From Ferrimonas sp. YFM (GTDB lineage: Bacteria; Pseudomonadota; Gammaproteobacteria; Enterobacterales; Shewanellaceae), in assembly GCF_030296015.1 (NCBI RefSeq), contig NZ_AP027368.1, positions 2,542,001-2,606,000 on the forward strand: a DNA stretch of 64,000 nucleotides, read 5' to 3'. The position numbers and the translations under genes are program-made. The notes below the pieces were generated by a model that worked only from the letters and a program-made list of their open reading frames with translations, searched no databases and had not been told where the DNA came from. Every line of letters starts with the position of its first letter. Positions within the stretch are counted from its first letter, which is position 1. Shown one piece after another: positions 54,749 to 63,860 of this stretch.

Positions 54749-55381
54749 ATGAGCAGCAGGTATCGGGATCCGGGCTACCCATTGAGGTATTGGGCCACCC
54801 AGGTAGAGGTGAACTGTCCCAGGTGCGACGCTGTCGCCCTGATTAAAGGCAACCCGGACATCCGCGACTGGCACGCCACCCTGTTCTGCCCTCACTGTGC
54901 CCACAGTCTGAAAACCGGCAAAGACCATTGGCAGGGACCGGTCGCCGGTTTTGGCTCTCGCCCCTGTCAACGCTGCGGCTTTCAGTCGGTGCACTGCAGC
55001 CTGAGTTTTGAGTCGGTCAGCCAGGTGTCATCCTCCGTGGGCCATGCTCCCTGCCCCAACTGTCAGGCCGACAATGCCATAGAGCTCTCCTTTACCCGCT
55101 CTGCCCCGGCGGATCACGCCATCGATCCCTACTTTGGGCTGGAGCTGGCACTGAAAGAGCCCACCCGCCATGGGGTGGTCTGGGTCTACGGCGCGGATCA
55201 CCTCAAGGCGCTCAAAGCCTACATTCAGGCCAGCCTGCGCGAAGGCAGCGGCCTGAAGTGGGCCTACTTCACGCGGCTGCCCAGTTGGATCAAGAGCGGC
55301 AAAAACCGGGAAGAGGTGCTCAAGGCGATCGCCCGCCTGGAGCGGCGGGCGATAAGTCAGGCCAAGGCTGAGACTCAGTAG
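54749..55381 (+). CDS. Zinc-ribbon protein of unknown function
   Basis: A 210-residue soluble protein with four CxxC pairs in the first half: CPRC, CPHC, CQRC and CPNC, fitting two zinc ribbons. The C-terminal half (HGVVWVYGADHLKALKAYIQ, TRLPSWIKSGKNREEVLKAI) is basic and helical and could bind nucleic acid. AAGGAGG lies eight bases before the ATG at 54749; a GTG two codons upstream is too close. It ends within the last codons of the convergent VOC gene. Confidence 0.78.
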   Translation: MSSRYRDPGYPLRYWATQVEVNCPRCDAVALIKGNPDIRDWHATLFCPHCAHSLKTGKDHWQGPVAGFGSRPCQRCGFQSVHCSLSFESVSQVSSSVGHAPCPNCQADNAIELSFTRSAPADHAIDPYFGLELALKEPTRHGVVWVYGADHLKALKAYIQASLREGSGLKWAYFTRLPSWIKSGKNREEVLKAIARLERRAISQAKAETQ

Positions 55382-55872
55382 GCGCCGGATGAGTAGGTCA
55401 GCTCATAACTGTGGCTGTAGATCTCCAGGATGTTGCCGAAGGGGTCTTCCATGTACACCATGCGGTAAGGCTTCTCACCCGGATAGTAGTAACGTACCGG
55501 CATACGCTGCTTGCCGCCGGCAGCCAGAATCTTCTCCACCAAGCCTTCCAGATCGGGATCCTGAACCGAGAAGTGAAACACGCCGGTTTTCCAGAATTCA
55601 AAGTTGTTCTCCGGGTTCTGTGCATTGGGGAACTCAAACAGCTCGATGCCAATCTTGTCGCCGGTGGCCAGGTGGGCAATCTTGAAGCTGCCCCAGCCCG
55701 GGCCGAACACATCGTTGCACATGATGCCGATGGCGCTGTCATCCTCGGTCACCTCGGCCGGTTCCATAATGAGATACCAACCCATCACCTCGGTGTAGAA
55801 TTTAACGGCCGCCTCCAGATCAGGGACTGAGATGCCGATGTGGGAGAAGGTACGGGGAAATTGCTGAGTCAT
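55375..55872 (-). CDS. VOC-family (glyoxalase/dioxygenase superfamily) protein
   Basis: A 165-residue protein with two beta-alpha-beta-beta-beta modules. FSHIGISVPDLEAAVKFYTEVMGW begins the first, and FHFSVQDPDLEGLVEKILAAGG with YMEDPFGNILEIYSHSY the second. Metal ligands would be His12-type, Glu near 78, His near 98 and Glu near 150. It could be a lactoylglutathione-lyase-like or ring-cleavage enzyme; the substrate is unknown. It diverges from a LysR regulator, which likely controls it. Confidence 0.85.
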   Translation of the reverse strand: MTQQFPRTFSHIGISVPDLEAAVKFYTEVMGWYLIMEPAEVTEDDSAIGIMCNDVFGPGWGSFKIAHLATGDKIGIELFEFPNAQNPENNFEFWKTGVFHFSVQDPDLEGLVEKILAAGGKQRMPVRYYYPGEKPYRMVYMEDPFGNILEIYSHSYELTYSSGAY

Positions 55873-55989
55873 GTTGATTGCCCTGTTCAGTGAATATGCT
55901 GCACAGGTTAGAGAACTGGGCCCAAAACTTGAAATTATGGTTTTTGATTTTTATGATAACGCAACGTAATTATACTGGTATTGTCTGAC

Positions 55990-56865
55990 ATGCTGAATCT
56001 CATCTGGCTGCAAACCTACGTGACCCTGGTGGAAACCGGCCACTTCACCCGCACCGCCGAAAAGCTGGCCATGACTCAGCCTGGCGTCAGCCAACATGTG
56101 CGCAAGCTGGAATCTCATTTCAATCAGACCCTGCTGCAGCGGGAGGGCAAGAGCTTTCAACTGACCCGGGCAGGCCGTGAGGTATACCAGCAGGCGCAGC
56201 GCACTTTGGCTGAACTGTCGCAGCTGGAGCAGCACCTGGCCACCGACAACCCCTTTTCCGGCCCCATCCGCTTCGCGTCACCGGGCAGCCTGGGGCTGAA
56301 ACTCTATCCTGAGCTGTTGGGAATGCAGCAGCAACACCCTGGATTGACCATAGAGTACACCTTCGCCCCCAATGAAGGGGTGGAGCGAGAACTGCTCAAT
56401 CGAAACCTGGACCTGGGCCTGATCACCCGGCTGGGGGACAAGCCGGACCTGGCCTATCGCCCTTTTGGGGAGGAACCGCTCTATCTGGTCACCCCGGCTG
56501 AGGTAACCAATCCCAGTTGGGAGGATCTGATGCGACTGGGGTACAACGAGCATCCGGATGGAGAGCACCACATCAGCATGTTACTGGGTGCCAACTTCAA
56601 AGAGTTTCAGCAGCTCAGCCAACTGCCCAAGCGGGGATTCTGCAACCACATCGGCATGCTGCTGGCCCCTGTGGCCAAGGGATTGAGCTTCACCGTCCTG
56701 CCCAAGTACGCGGTGGAAGCCTTCGCCGAACTGGAGAAGGTGGCGATCCACCCGTTGGAAACCCCGGTGTGCGAGCCTATCTATCTGGTGTACCGCCGCC
56801 ATCAACCCCAACCCACCCGGGTCAGGCATGTTATCGACACCATAGAGCCCCTGCTCAACCCCTAG
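55990..56865 (+). CDS. LysR-family transcriptional regulator
   Basis: A 291-residue regulator. The helix-turn-helix is FTRTAEKLAMTQPGVSQHVRKLE near residues 16-40, followed by the linker helix and a periplasmic-binding-protein-like ligand domain (GPIRFASPGSLGLKLYPELL onward). The ATG at 55990 was chosen over a TTG three codons upstream. The intergenic region contains ATAACGCAACGTAAT, a T-N11-A-like dyad near the divergent promoter. Its stop shares CTAG with the convergent PAS-GGDEF-EAL gene. Confidence 0.9.
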   Translation: MLNLIWLQTYVTLVETGHFTRTAEKLAMTQPGVSQHVRKLESHFNQTLLQREGKSFQLTRAGREVYQQAQRTLAELSQLEQHLATDNPFSGPIRFASPGSLGLKLYPELLGMQQQHPGLTIEYTFAPNEGVERELLNRNLDLGLITRLGDKPDLAYRPFGEEPLYLVTPAEVTNPSWEDLMRLGYNEHPDGEHHISMLLGANFKEFQQLSQLPKRGFCNHIGMLLAPVAKGLSFTVLPKYAVEAFAELEKVAIHPLETPVCEPIYLVYRRHQPQPTRVRHVIDTIEPLLNP

Positions 56866-58625
56866 TCGGTTTCCACCGGAGGCCGGCTGAACTGTTGCCA
56901 ACGCTGGCGCACCAGGTGTTCGAAACGGACCGGTGCCACAGGTGGGCTGATGAGGTAACCCTGCCCCGCTTCGCAGCGCTGACTGCGCAGAAACTGATAC
57001 TGATAGTCGGTTTCGATCCCCTCGGCGGTCACCACCATCTCCAGATTGTGAGCCAGGGCAATGATCGCCTGAATGATGGAAGCGTTGCGCTCGTCATTTT
57101 CCAGCTCACGGACAAAACTTCTGTCGATCTTCACCCTGTCCACCGGCAGGGTTTTCAACCGGCCGAAGGAGGAGTAACCGGTACCGAAGTCATCGATGGC
57201 AATGGCCACGCCGGCCTGGCGCAGCTTCCACAGTTGGGCCGCCATCGCCTTACCCTGCTGCAACAGCATGGATTCGGTGACCTCCACCTCCATGCACTCT
57301 GGAGGGATACGGTGGCGCTCCAGGGTGTCCAGCATCGACTCCACCAGATCGCCGTTTTCAATCTGACGCACAGAGATATTGATGCTCACCTGCTTGAGGG
57401 GCAGCCCCAGGTCCAGCCAACGGCGCATCTGAACACAGGCCATCTCCAGCACCTGGCGTCCCATCTCCACGATCTGGCCGCTCTGCTCAGCCTGCTCAAT
57501 GAAGGCATCGGGGGAGAGCACACCTCGCAGGGGGTGGCGCCATCTGAGCAAGGCCTCGGCACCGGTGATCAGGCCGCTGTCCAGATGGAACACCGGCTGG
57601 TACACCAGGAAAAACTCTTTGCGCTCCAAGGCATCACGAATCTCGTTGACCAGGTTGCGCTCCTGGGCCTGTTCCGCCGCCAGCCTGGCACTGTAGCAGC
57701 AGAGCCTGGGACCTGAGCTGCGCTTGGCCTGAAACATGGCGCTCTCGGCGTGTTGCAACAGGGTACGGGCGTCTTCCGACTCCTTGAGGTGAGCCACCCC
57801 CAGACTGCACTGAATCCCCAGAGTAAAGCTGGCCAGAGAGATGGGCTCGCCGAGGAACTCCAGCAGGGCCTCGGCCCATTGCAGCGCCTGGGCCTGAGTC
57901 TTTCCCGGTAACACCACCACGAAGGTGTCACCGTGGAATCGGCCCAGATCGCCCTGCTCCCCAACCCGGCCCGCCAGCCGCCTGGCCACCAGCTTAAGCA
58001 CCTTATCCCCTGTCCTGAAACCGAACTCCTCGTTGATGCGTTTGAACTGATCCAGGCCGATACAGACCAGGCTCAGTGGTCCCGAAGGTTCGGACAACTG
58101 GGTTTCCAGCGACTTCACCAGAGCCCGGCGATTGGGCAAACCGGTGAGCACGTCCACAAACTGGGAGCGCTTCAGTCTCTGCTCCACCTCTTTCACCAGG
58201 CTGAGATTACGACCTGTGGCCAGCAGGGCCACGTCGTTGACCAGGGGGATGGCGGTGAGGATGATCTCACAGGGAATGAGATCGCCGTTGGTGTGCTGAT
58301 GGAACCACTCAAACCTGTGGTGGCCCAAATCGATGGCGCACTGGATCTCCTCCAGGGCGCGCTCGTAGGACGAGGTGCCACCGGGCTGCAGCTCGGGGCT
58401 GATGTCTCCGGGCGACAGGCCTACCAGGTTGTCAGGAGAATCAAAGCCCAGTTGCCGTGCCGATTCCGCGTTGCTCCAGATGAAGCGGTCACCAAAGAGC
58501 ACCCACATCATGTCGGTGGAGTTGGCAAACAGCACCCGGATCACCTCCAGGTACTCCAGCAGTTTCGTCTCGGTAAGCGAGCCGCTCAGTTTGCCTACCT
58601 CAGAAAGCTGTCCTTCACCGTCCAT
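56862..58625 (-). CDS. PAS-GGDEF-EAL protein with degenerate GGDEF motif, probable c-di-GMP phosphodiesterase
   Basis: A 587-residue cytosolic signalling protein. A PAS domain spans about 25-150 (WVLFGDRFIWSNAESARQLGF), a GGDEF domain about 160-315 and an EAL domain about 330-575. The cyclase signature reads RFHGDTF instead of GGDEF, so cyclase activity should be lost. The EAL motif AEALLRW, DDFGTGYSSFGRL and TAEGIET are intact, so c-di-GMP hydrolysis is likely, perhaps with GTP binding by the dead GGDEF as a control. No membrane helix is present. Confidence 0.9.
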   Translation of the reverse strand: MDGEGQLSEVGKLSGSLTETKLLEYLEVIRVLFANSTDMMWVLFGDRFIWSNAESARQLGFDSPDNLVGLSPGDISPELQPGGTSSYERALEEIQCAIDLGHHRFEWFHQHTNGDLIPCEIILTAIPLVNDVALLATGRNLSLVKEVEQRLKRSQFVDVLTGLPNRRALVKSLETQLSEPSGPLSLVCIGLDQFKRINEEFGFRTGDKVLKLVARRLAGRVGEQGDLGRFHGDTFVVVLPGKTQAQALQWAEALLEFLGEPISLASFTLGIQCSLGVAHLKESEDARTLLQHAESAMFQAKRSSGPRLCCYSARLAAEQAQERNLVNEIRDALERKEFFLVYQPVFHLDSGLITGAEALLRWRHPLRGVLSPDAFIEQAEQSGQIVEMGRQVLEMACVQMRRWLDLGLPLKQVSINISVRQIENGDLVESMLDTLERHRIPPECMEVEVTESMLLQQGKAMAAQLWKLRQAGVAIAIDDFGTGYSSFGRLKTLPVDRVKIDRSFVRELENDERNASIIQAIIALAHNLEMVVTAEGIETDYQYQFLRSQRCEAGQGYLISPPVAPVRFEHLVRQRWQQFSRPPVETD

Positions 58626-58845
58626 CTACACCCATCCATAGAGATTATTGTCCCCTAAGTTAACATGGCCATTTATCACATAAAAGTCATAGATATTCGT
58701 CAATTAGGCAACAATTGCGACCACAGTTTTTCCAGATTCGGCCCTTGGTCGCACCCTCTGGCAGATTGCGCTGCCCCAGGAGAAGCTGCTAGGGTGTTCC
58801 CCTGCCTAAAAACATAATAAGTAATTAAATTCAAAAGGAATTGCC

Positions 58846-60471
58846 ATGCGCCCCCTGATAGCAGCCCTGGCCCTGTGCGTCTCCCTGCCCGCCGCCGCAG
58901 ACACCCTGCTGGTGGACAACGTCAACGGCTATACCCTGACTGAAAATGGCCTCAGCCAGTTTGGTGCCCTGATGGTCAAGGACGGCAAGGTGGTGGACAC
59001 CGGTGCCCGGGGCGCATTTACCCAGGCGGACCGTCGCCTTGACGGACAAGGGATGACGCTGCTGCCCGGGCTTACCGACGCCCATGGGCACATCATGGGC
59101 CAGGGTTACCTGCAATCCGATCTTAACCTGACCGGTGTCAGCAGCAAGGCGGAGGCCCTGGCCAGGATCAAAGCCTATGCCGAGGCCAATCCCCAGGCCC
59201 AGTGGATACGTGGCCGGGGCTGGAATCAGGAGCTGTGGCCCGACCGCGCCTTCCCCAGCGCCGAGGATCTGGATGCCATCATCAAAGACAAGCCGGTATG
59301 GCTGCGCCGGGTCGATGGCCATGCGGGCTGGGCCAACTCCAAGGCCCTGAGCCTGGCGGGCATTAAAGACAACACCAAAGATCCCGACGGCGGGCAGATC
59401 AGCCGCAACAGCCAAGGCAAGGCCGATGGCATTTTGGTGGACAACGCCATGTCTTTGATTGAGGAGAAGATCCCCGCCCGTACTGAGCAGGAGAAACGGG
59501 TGGCCCTGGATGTGGCACTCAAGCAGCTCTCCAGCCTGGGACTGACCGGCGTCCACGATGCCGGCGTGGGCTACGACACCCTGGCCCTCTATCAGGCCAA
59601 GGATGCCAACGGCACCCTGCCCCTGCGCATCTACGCCATGCTCTCGGACGTAGACACCCTGAGCCGGGTGGCGGGCCCCTATCAGGGCGACCACCTGGTG
59701 GCCCGCTCCGTCAAACTCTACGCCGATGGCGCCCTGGGCAGCCGCGGCGCCGCCCTGTTGGATGACTACAGCGACATGAAGGGTCATCGAGGCCTGCTGA
59801 TCCATCCGGTACCCGAGCTGAAAAAGCGCATCAAGGCGGTCATCGACCGCGGCTTCCAGGCCAATGTTCACGCCATCGGCGATCGCGGCAACCGAGAGGT
59901 GCTGAGGGCGATGGCCCAGTTTGGCGACGCGAGTCAGCGAAACCGCATCGAACACCTGCAGGTGGTGGCCCCGGAGGACTTTGATGCCATCAAGTCCGCC
60001 GGCATCATCGCCTCCATGCAGCCCACCCACGCCACCTCGGACATGAACATGGCGGAGGACCGGCTGGGCCCGGTGCGCATTCATGGTGCCTACGCCTGGC
60101 GCACCGTGCTGGATAAGGGGATCCCCCTGGCCGCCGGCTCCGATTTTCCCATTGAGTCAGCCAACCCCTTCTGGGGACTCTATTCCGCGGTGGCCCGTCA
60201 GGATCATCAGGGCCAGCCAGAGAAAGGCTGGTATCCGGAGCAGGCTCTGACCCGGGAGGAAGCGCTGCACGCCTTTACTCTGGGGGCCGCCTATGCCGCC
60301 TTCCAGGAGACGCAACTGGGCTCCCTGGAACCCGGAAAGGCCGCCGACTTCATTCTGGTGGACAGGGATTACTTCAAGGTGCCGGCCCATCAGATCTGGC
60401 AGACCCGGGTGCTGGCCACCTACCTGGACGGCGAAGCGGTGTTTGTTGCCGAGGAGTTTGAACAGCAGTAG
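58846..60471 (+). CDS. Exported amidohydrolase of the YtcJ/amidohydrolase-3 family
   Basis: A 541-residue metal-dependent hydrolase. The signal peptide is PLIAALALCVSLPAAA. LLPGLTDAHGHIMGQGYL carries the first metal-binding histidines, VHDAGVGYDTLALYQ and NVHAIGDRGNREVLRAM follow, and AAGSDFPIESANPFWGLYSA carries the conserved Asp. The end DFILVDRDYFKVPAHQIWQT closes the composite beta domain. AAAGGAA precedes the ATG. The substrate is unknown. It lies in the periplasm and is followed 20 bases later by the VRR-NUC gene. Confidence 0.88.
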   Translation: MRPLIAALALCVSLPAAADTLLVDNVNGYTLTENGLSQFGALMVKDGKVVDTGARGAFTQADRRLDGQGMTLLPGLTDAHGHIMGQGYLQSDLNLTGVSSKAEALARIKAYAEANPQAQWIRGRGWNQELWPDRAFPSAEDLDAIIKDKPVWLRRVDGHAGWANSKALSLAGIKDNTKDPDGGQISRNSQGKADGILVDNAMSLIEEKIPARTEQEKRVALDVALKQLSSLGLTGVHDAGVGYDTLALYQAKDANGTLPLRIYAMLSDVDTLSRVAGPYQGDHLVARSVKLYADGALGSRGAALLDDYSDMKGHRGLLIHPVPELKKRIKAVIDRGFQANVHAIGDRGNREVLRAMAQFGDASQRNRIEHLQVVAPEDFDAIKSAGIIASMQPTHATSDMNMAEDRLGPVRIHGAYAWRTVLDKGIPLAAGSDFPIESANPFWGLYSAVARQDHQGQPEKGWYPEQALTREEALHAFTLGAAYAAFQETQLGSLEPGKAADFILVDRDYFKVPAHQIWQTRVLATYLDGEAVFVAEEFEQQ

Positions 60472-60491
60472 TTCACGGCTAAGCTGTCTCC

Positions 60492-62102
60492 ATGGAAACG
60501 CTTGTTACATCAGAGGGCGCCGAACTGGCGTCCGATTACTACCTGACCAACTTTCAGACGCTGACGGAGGAGGTGCGCCGCCGCAGTGCACACCTGCTCA
60601 GTCCTGAAGAGACGCGGTGGCTGCGCCGCTTCGACGGTCTGGAACGCACCCAGCAGTGCCTGCTGGTCAGACTGCTCTCTCGCAAAGGCCCCCTGTTTCG
60701 CCTGGACAAGCTCAGTTACGCCGAGATCCCCGACCTGGCAGGATGCGCCCAAGCCCTGGTGGAGACCGAGCTAGCAGCTTGGCACCCGATCAGCAACTGG
60801 ACTGAGCTGGGCGGCCTGTGCACCAAGGCTGAATTGCTGGCCATGGCGCCGGACGCCAATCCCAAGCTGCGCAAACCGGAACTGCTGGACAGCTTGAAGT
60901 CTCAGCCTTTACCCAGTCACCGGTTACAGGTTCTGAACCTGAAAGGTTCGTCGATTCTGGACACGCTCAGGCTGCTCTACTTTGGCAATCTCCACCAGGA
61001 TCTGGCCCAATTTGTGGTGACGGACCTTGGCATTCAGCGCTTCGAGTCCTACCCCATCACCGCCGACGGGCTGGCGATCGACTCCCGAGAAGCCCTTGAG
61101 ACCTGGCTGTCATTGGGCGAGCTGGCCAAGGCATGCCACCTCTGCCTGGAGAGGCGAAATCCCGACGGGCTGCTTGAACTGGCCCCCAGGCTGCCAGATC
61201 CTCTGCCCTGGCCGGAGATTGAGCGCAAACGTCAGAGGTTAGCACTGCTGTTCGCCAGAGAGTGGGAGCGCCGGGAGCAGTTCGACCAGGCGCTGATGCT
61301 CTATGATCAGACTGCCCTGCCTCCGTCGCGAGAGCGCCAGGCGCGCATCGCCCTGAAGCTGGAGCAGACTGAGCCAGCCCTGCGCCAGGTCACCCGGATG
61401 CTCCAAGCCCCTCAGGATGAGCAGGAAGCCACGGTCGGTGCCCGGTTGGGCAAGCAGCTGGCTCGTCAGGGCCACTGGCACTGGTCGCCTTTGCCCGCCC
61501 ACAAGGTGCGGCAGCAGGCTTTGACCCTGTCCGACAATGGAGAGCGGGTGGAATTGCAGGTGGCCCAGCATTATCAGGCCCAGGGATGGCAGGTGTTTTA
61601 CTGCGAAAACAGCCTGCTTAACGGCCTGCTGGGGCTGGTCATCTGGCCTGCCCTGTTTGAGCCGGTGCCCGGCGCCTTCCTCAATCCCTACCAGATGGGC
61701 CCCAGAGATCTGTACCGCGCCCAGTTTGCCGAGCACCGCCGCAAGCGGCTCGACAAAGAGTTGCGCCATTGGCGGCCGAAGCAACTGCTGGCGCGGTACC
61801 GCGACAAGCAGGGGATTCTGAACCCTCTGGTGCAGTGGGACTGGTTTCCCATTGAGCTGGCCGAGCTGGCCCTGGCGACGCTGCCAAGGTCGCTGCTCGA
61901 CGCCTGTTTCCAGAGGCAGTTGTTTGACTTAAGGGGCAATCGCAGCGGCCACCCCGACCTGTTTATGGCCAAAGAGAGCCAGGCACGCTGGCTTGAGGTA
62001 AAGGGGCCGGGAGACCGGCTGCAGGACAACCAGACACGCTGGATGCGCTTTCTGGAGGATCAAGGGGCCGACGTTGCCGTCTGCCAGGTCAAATTCGAGT
62101 AA
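60492..62102 (+). CDS. FAN1-like VRR-NUC domain nuclease
   Basis: A 536-residue protein. The N-terminal and middle parts are helical with a SAP-like segment (LCTKAELLAMAPDANPKLRK). The C-terminal VRR-NUC domain includes NRSGHPDLFMAKESQARWLE with the catalytic Asp, and VKGPGDRLQDNQTRWMRFLE. This order matches bacterial FAN1 homologues, structure-specific nucleases acting on DNA repair intermediates. It has no signal peptide and is cytoplasmic. The ribosome-binding site is weak; it may be read from the amidohydrolase transcript. Confidence 0.87.
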   Translation: METLVTSEGAELASDYYLTNFQTLTEEVRRRSAHLLSPEETRWLRRFDGLERTQQCLLVRLLSRKGPLFRLDKLSYAEIPDLAGCAQALVETELAAWHPISNWTELGGLCTKAELLAMAPDANPKLRKPELLDSLKSQPLPSHRLQVLNLKGSSILDTLRLLYFGNLHQDLAQFVVTDLGIQRFESYPITADGLAIDSREALETWLSLGELAKACHLCLERRNPDGLLELAPRLPDPLPWPEIERKRQRLALLFAREWERREQFDQALMLYDQTALPPSRERQARIALKLEQTEPALRQVTRMLQAPQDEQEATVGARLGKQLARQGHWHWSPLPAHKVRQQALTLSDNGERVELQVAQHYQAQGWQVFYCENSLLNGLLGLVIWPALFEPVPGAFLNPYQMGPRDLYRAQFAEHRRKRLDKELRHWRPKQLLARYRDKQGILNPLVQWDWFPIELAELALATLPRSLLDACFQRQLFDLRGNRSGHPDLFMAKESQARWLEVKGPGDRLQDNQTRWMRFLEDQGADVAVCQVKFE

Positions 62103-62193
62103 TTAATCTCGGCTAGACTATTGCCGAAAACAGCCCGGAGGACTACTCTTGGCGCCTTAGAATCTTTGCACTTTGTAACAGGAAATCAACAAC

Positions 62194-63090
62194 ATGGCAG
62201 GAGCCAGCCTTCTAACCCTTCTCGATGATATCGCCGCTCTTCTGGATGACGTGGCCCTGATGAGCAAGGTCGCCGCCAAAAAAACCGCCGGCGTCCTGGG
62301 AGACGACCTGGCGGTCAACGCCGAGCAGGTCTCAGGCGTAAAGGCCGACCGTGAACTGCCCGTGGTGTGGGCGGTCGCCAAAGGGTCGATGATGAACAAG
62401 GGGATACTGGTGCCCGCCGCCCTGGCCATCAGTGCCTTTATCCCCTGGCTTATCACCCCACTGCTGATGCTGGGGGGTCTGTTTCTCTGCTTCGAAGGGG
62501 CCGAAAAGGTGTTGGAGATGCTCTCCAAGGAGGGGCATCAGGCCCCGAAAGATCTCAGCGGTGAAGATCAGCACCAGTATGAGCAGACCAAGATCAAGGG
62601 CGCCATCCGTACCGACTTTATCCTGTCGGCGGAGATCATCGTCCTCACCCTGGGCGTCGTCGCCGCCGCCCCCTTTGTCACCCAGCTGTCGACCCTGGCA
62701 ACCATCGCCGTGCTGATGACCATCGGCGTTTACGGCCTGGTGGCGGTGATCGTCAAAATCGACGATGCCGGCCTCTATCTGAGCCAGCGCCCCTCATCGG
62801 TCAGCCAGAGCATCGGACGGCTGTTGCTGGCTGCGGCCCCCAAACTGATGAAGTCCCTCTCCCTGGTGGGCACCATCGCTATGTTCCTGGTGGGCGGCGG
62901 CATCCTCACCCACGGCGTGCACCTCATCAGTGAGTGGATCTCCGAAGCCGCCGCGGAAACCGCGCTGATCCCCGCCATCGGTCAGATCGTCTCTGCCGTG
63001 GTCCCCACCCTGCTCAATGGCCTGACCGGTTTGCTGGCCGGCTTTGTGCTGGTGGGTGCTCTGCATCTGGTACAGAAGGTGAAAGGCTAA
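62194..63090 (+). CDS. DUF808 (YedI-like) inner-membrane protein
   Basis: A 298-residue integral membrane protein. The N terminus SLLTLLDDIAALLDDVALMS and the following block KKTAGVLGDDLAVNAEQVSG are diagnostic of DUF808. Several hydrophobic helices follow (LGGLFLCFEGAEKVLEM, FILSAEIIVLTLGVVAAAPF). Function is unknown in the whole family. CAGGAAA lies before the ATG and a GC-rich hairpin follows the stop. Confidence 0.92.
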   Translation: MAGASLLTLLDDIAALLDDVALMSKVAAKKTAGVLGDDLAVNAEQVSGVKADRELPVVWAVAKGSMMNKGILVPAALAISAFIPWLITPLLMLGGLFLCFEGAEKVLEMLSKEGHQAPKDLSGEDQHQYEQTKIKGAIRTDFILSAEIIVLTLGVVAAAPFVTQLSTLATIAVLMTIGVYGLVAVIVKIDDAGLYLSQRPSSVSQSIGRLLLAAAPKLMKSLSLVGTIAMFLVGGGILTHGVHLISEWISEAAAETALIPAIGQIVSAVVPTLLNGLTGLLAGFVLVGALHLVQKVKG

Positions 63091-63098
63091 ACTCCAAG

Positions 63099-63119
63099 CC
63101 GGCGGCGAAACGCCGCCGG
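63099..63119 (+). terminator. Hairpin terminator after the DUF808 gene
   Basis: CCGGCGGCG and CGCCGCCGG pair perfectly across AAA, followed by TTATCCTTTCTC. A second weaker hairpin at 63132-63155 leads to CATTTTTAAG, and either could terminate. Confidence 0.75.
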
Positions 63120-63313
63120 TTATCCTTTCTCATCGAAGTTGTCGTCAACTTTGATCATTTTTAAGCCAAATGAGACGAAATTGACTGCAAACTGTTACTG
63201 ACTGAACCCTTCCTGAACCGCCCTGCCGGTTATTATCCAAGCAGTTCACCCCGTTTAATTTCTGTTCAGCTAACGCCCCCTAGACTGATCTCACAAGTGA
63301 ATGGGAGAGCGTC

Positions 63314-63754
63314 ATGAACCAAGAGGTACATCTGACCCCGAGATGGGTACAACCCGGCAAACTGGCCGGCATCCGCAAGCCCAGAGCCCATGAACTGGGT
63401 GCTCTGGCCAAGGCTCGTTTTCAAGCGGTGATCTCACTGTGTGACGACCAGGACAATCATCAACTCTATCAGGACTGGCAACTGCCCTTCCTCTGGTTGC
63501 CTGTCTCCTGTGGCCAGGTGCCCAGTCGAGTGCAGCTGGAGCAGATGGTTCGCTTCATCGAACGCTTTGAAGGCGCCGTAGCCGTCCATTGCAATGGCGG
63601 ACAGCGCACCGCTGCTGGCCTGGCTGCCTATTTGATCCACCAACAGGGCGACTTCGATGCGGCACTGACCACCATCGAAAGCATCATGCCCGAGCTGGAA
63701 CTGGATGAGGCGCAACTGATCAGCCTGCTGCAACAGGCCAATGTGATTCAGTAA
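63314..63754 (+). CDS. Dual-specificity-phosphatase-like protein with a shortened P-loop
   Basis: A 146-residue small protein of the tyrosine/dual-specificity phosphatase fold: FQAVISLCDDQDNHQLYQDW, the P-loop VHCNGGQRTAAGLAAYLIHQ and C-terminal helices. In active members the loop is HCxxGxxR(S/T), with five residues between Cys and Arg. Here there are four (Cys-Asn-Gly-Gly-Gln-Arg), so phosphate binding may be impaired. GGGAGA precedes the ATG. Either a one-codon deletion has made it inactive, or it is a non-canonical family member. Confidence 0.75.
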   Translation: MNQEVHLTPRWVQPGKLAGIRKPRAHELGALAKARFQAVISLCDDQDNHQLYQDWQLPFLWLPVSCGQVPSRVQLEQMVRFIERFEGAVAVHCNGGQRTAAGLAAYLIHQQGDFDAALTTIESIMPELELDEAQLISLLQQANVIQ

Positions 63755-63783
63755 AGTTTGGGCGGCTATAATCAGCCACCTAC

Positions 63784-63815
63784 GAATTTGAGCTAACACT
63801 TGTTAGCTCAAATTC
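63784..63815. repeat. Perfect 15-base inverted repeat
   Basis: GAATTTGAGCTAACA and TGTTAGCTCAAATTC are exact complements separated by CT. It lies between the phosphatase-like gene and the hemolysin III-family gene. The stem is AT-rich with no T-run afterwards, so an operator is as likely as a terminator. Confidence 0.6.
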
Positions 63816-63860
63816 AAGCTGCTAAGATTCTGGTTCGACCTGTGTCACAGAGAGAGCCCG

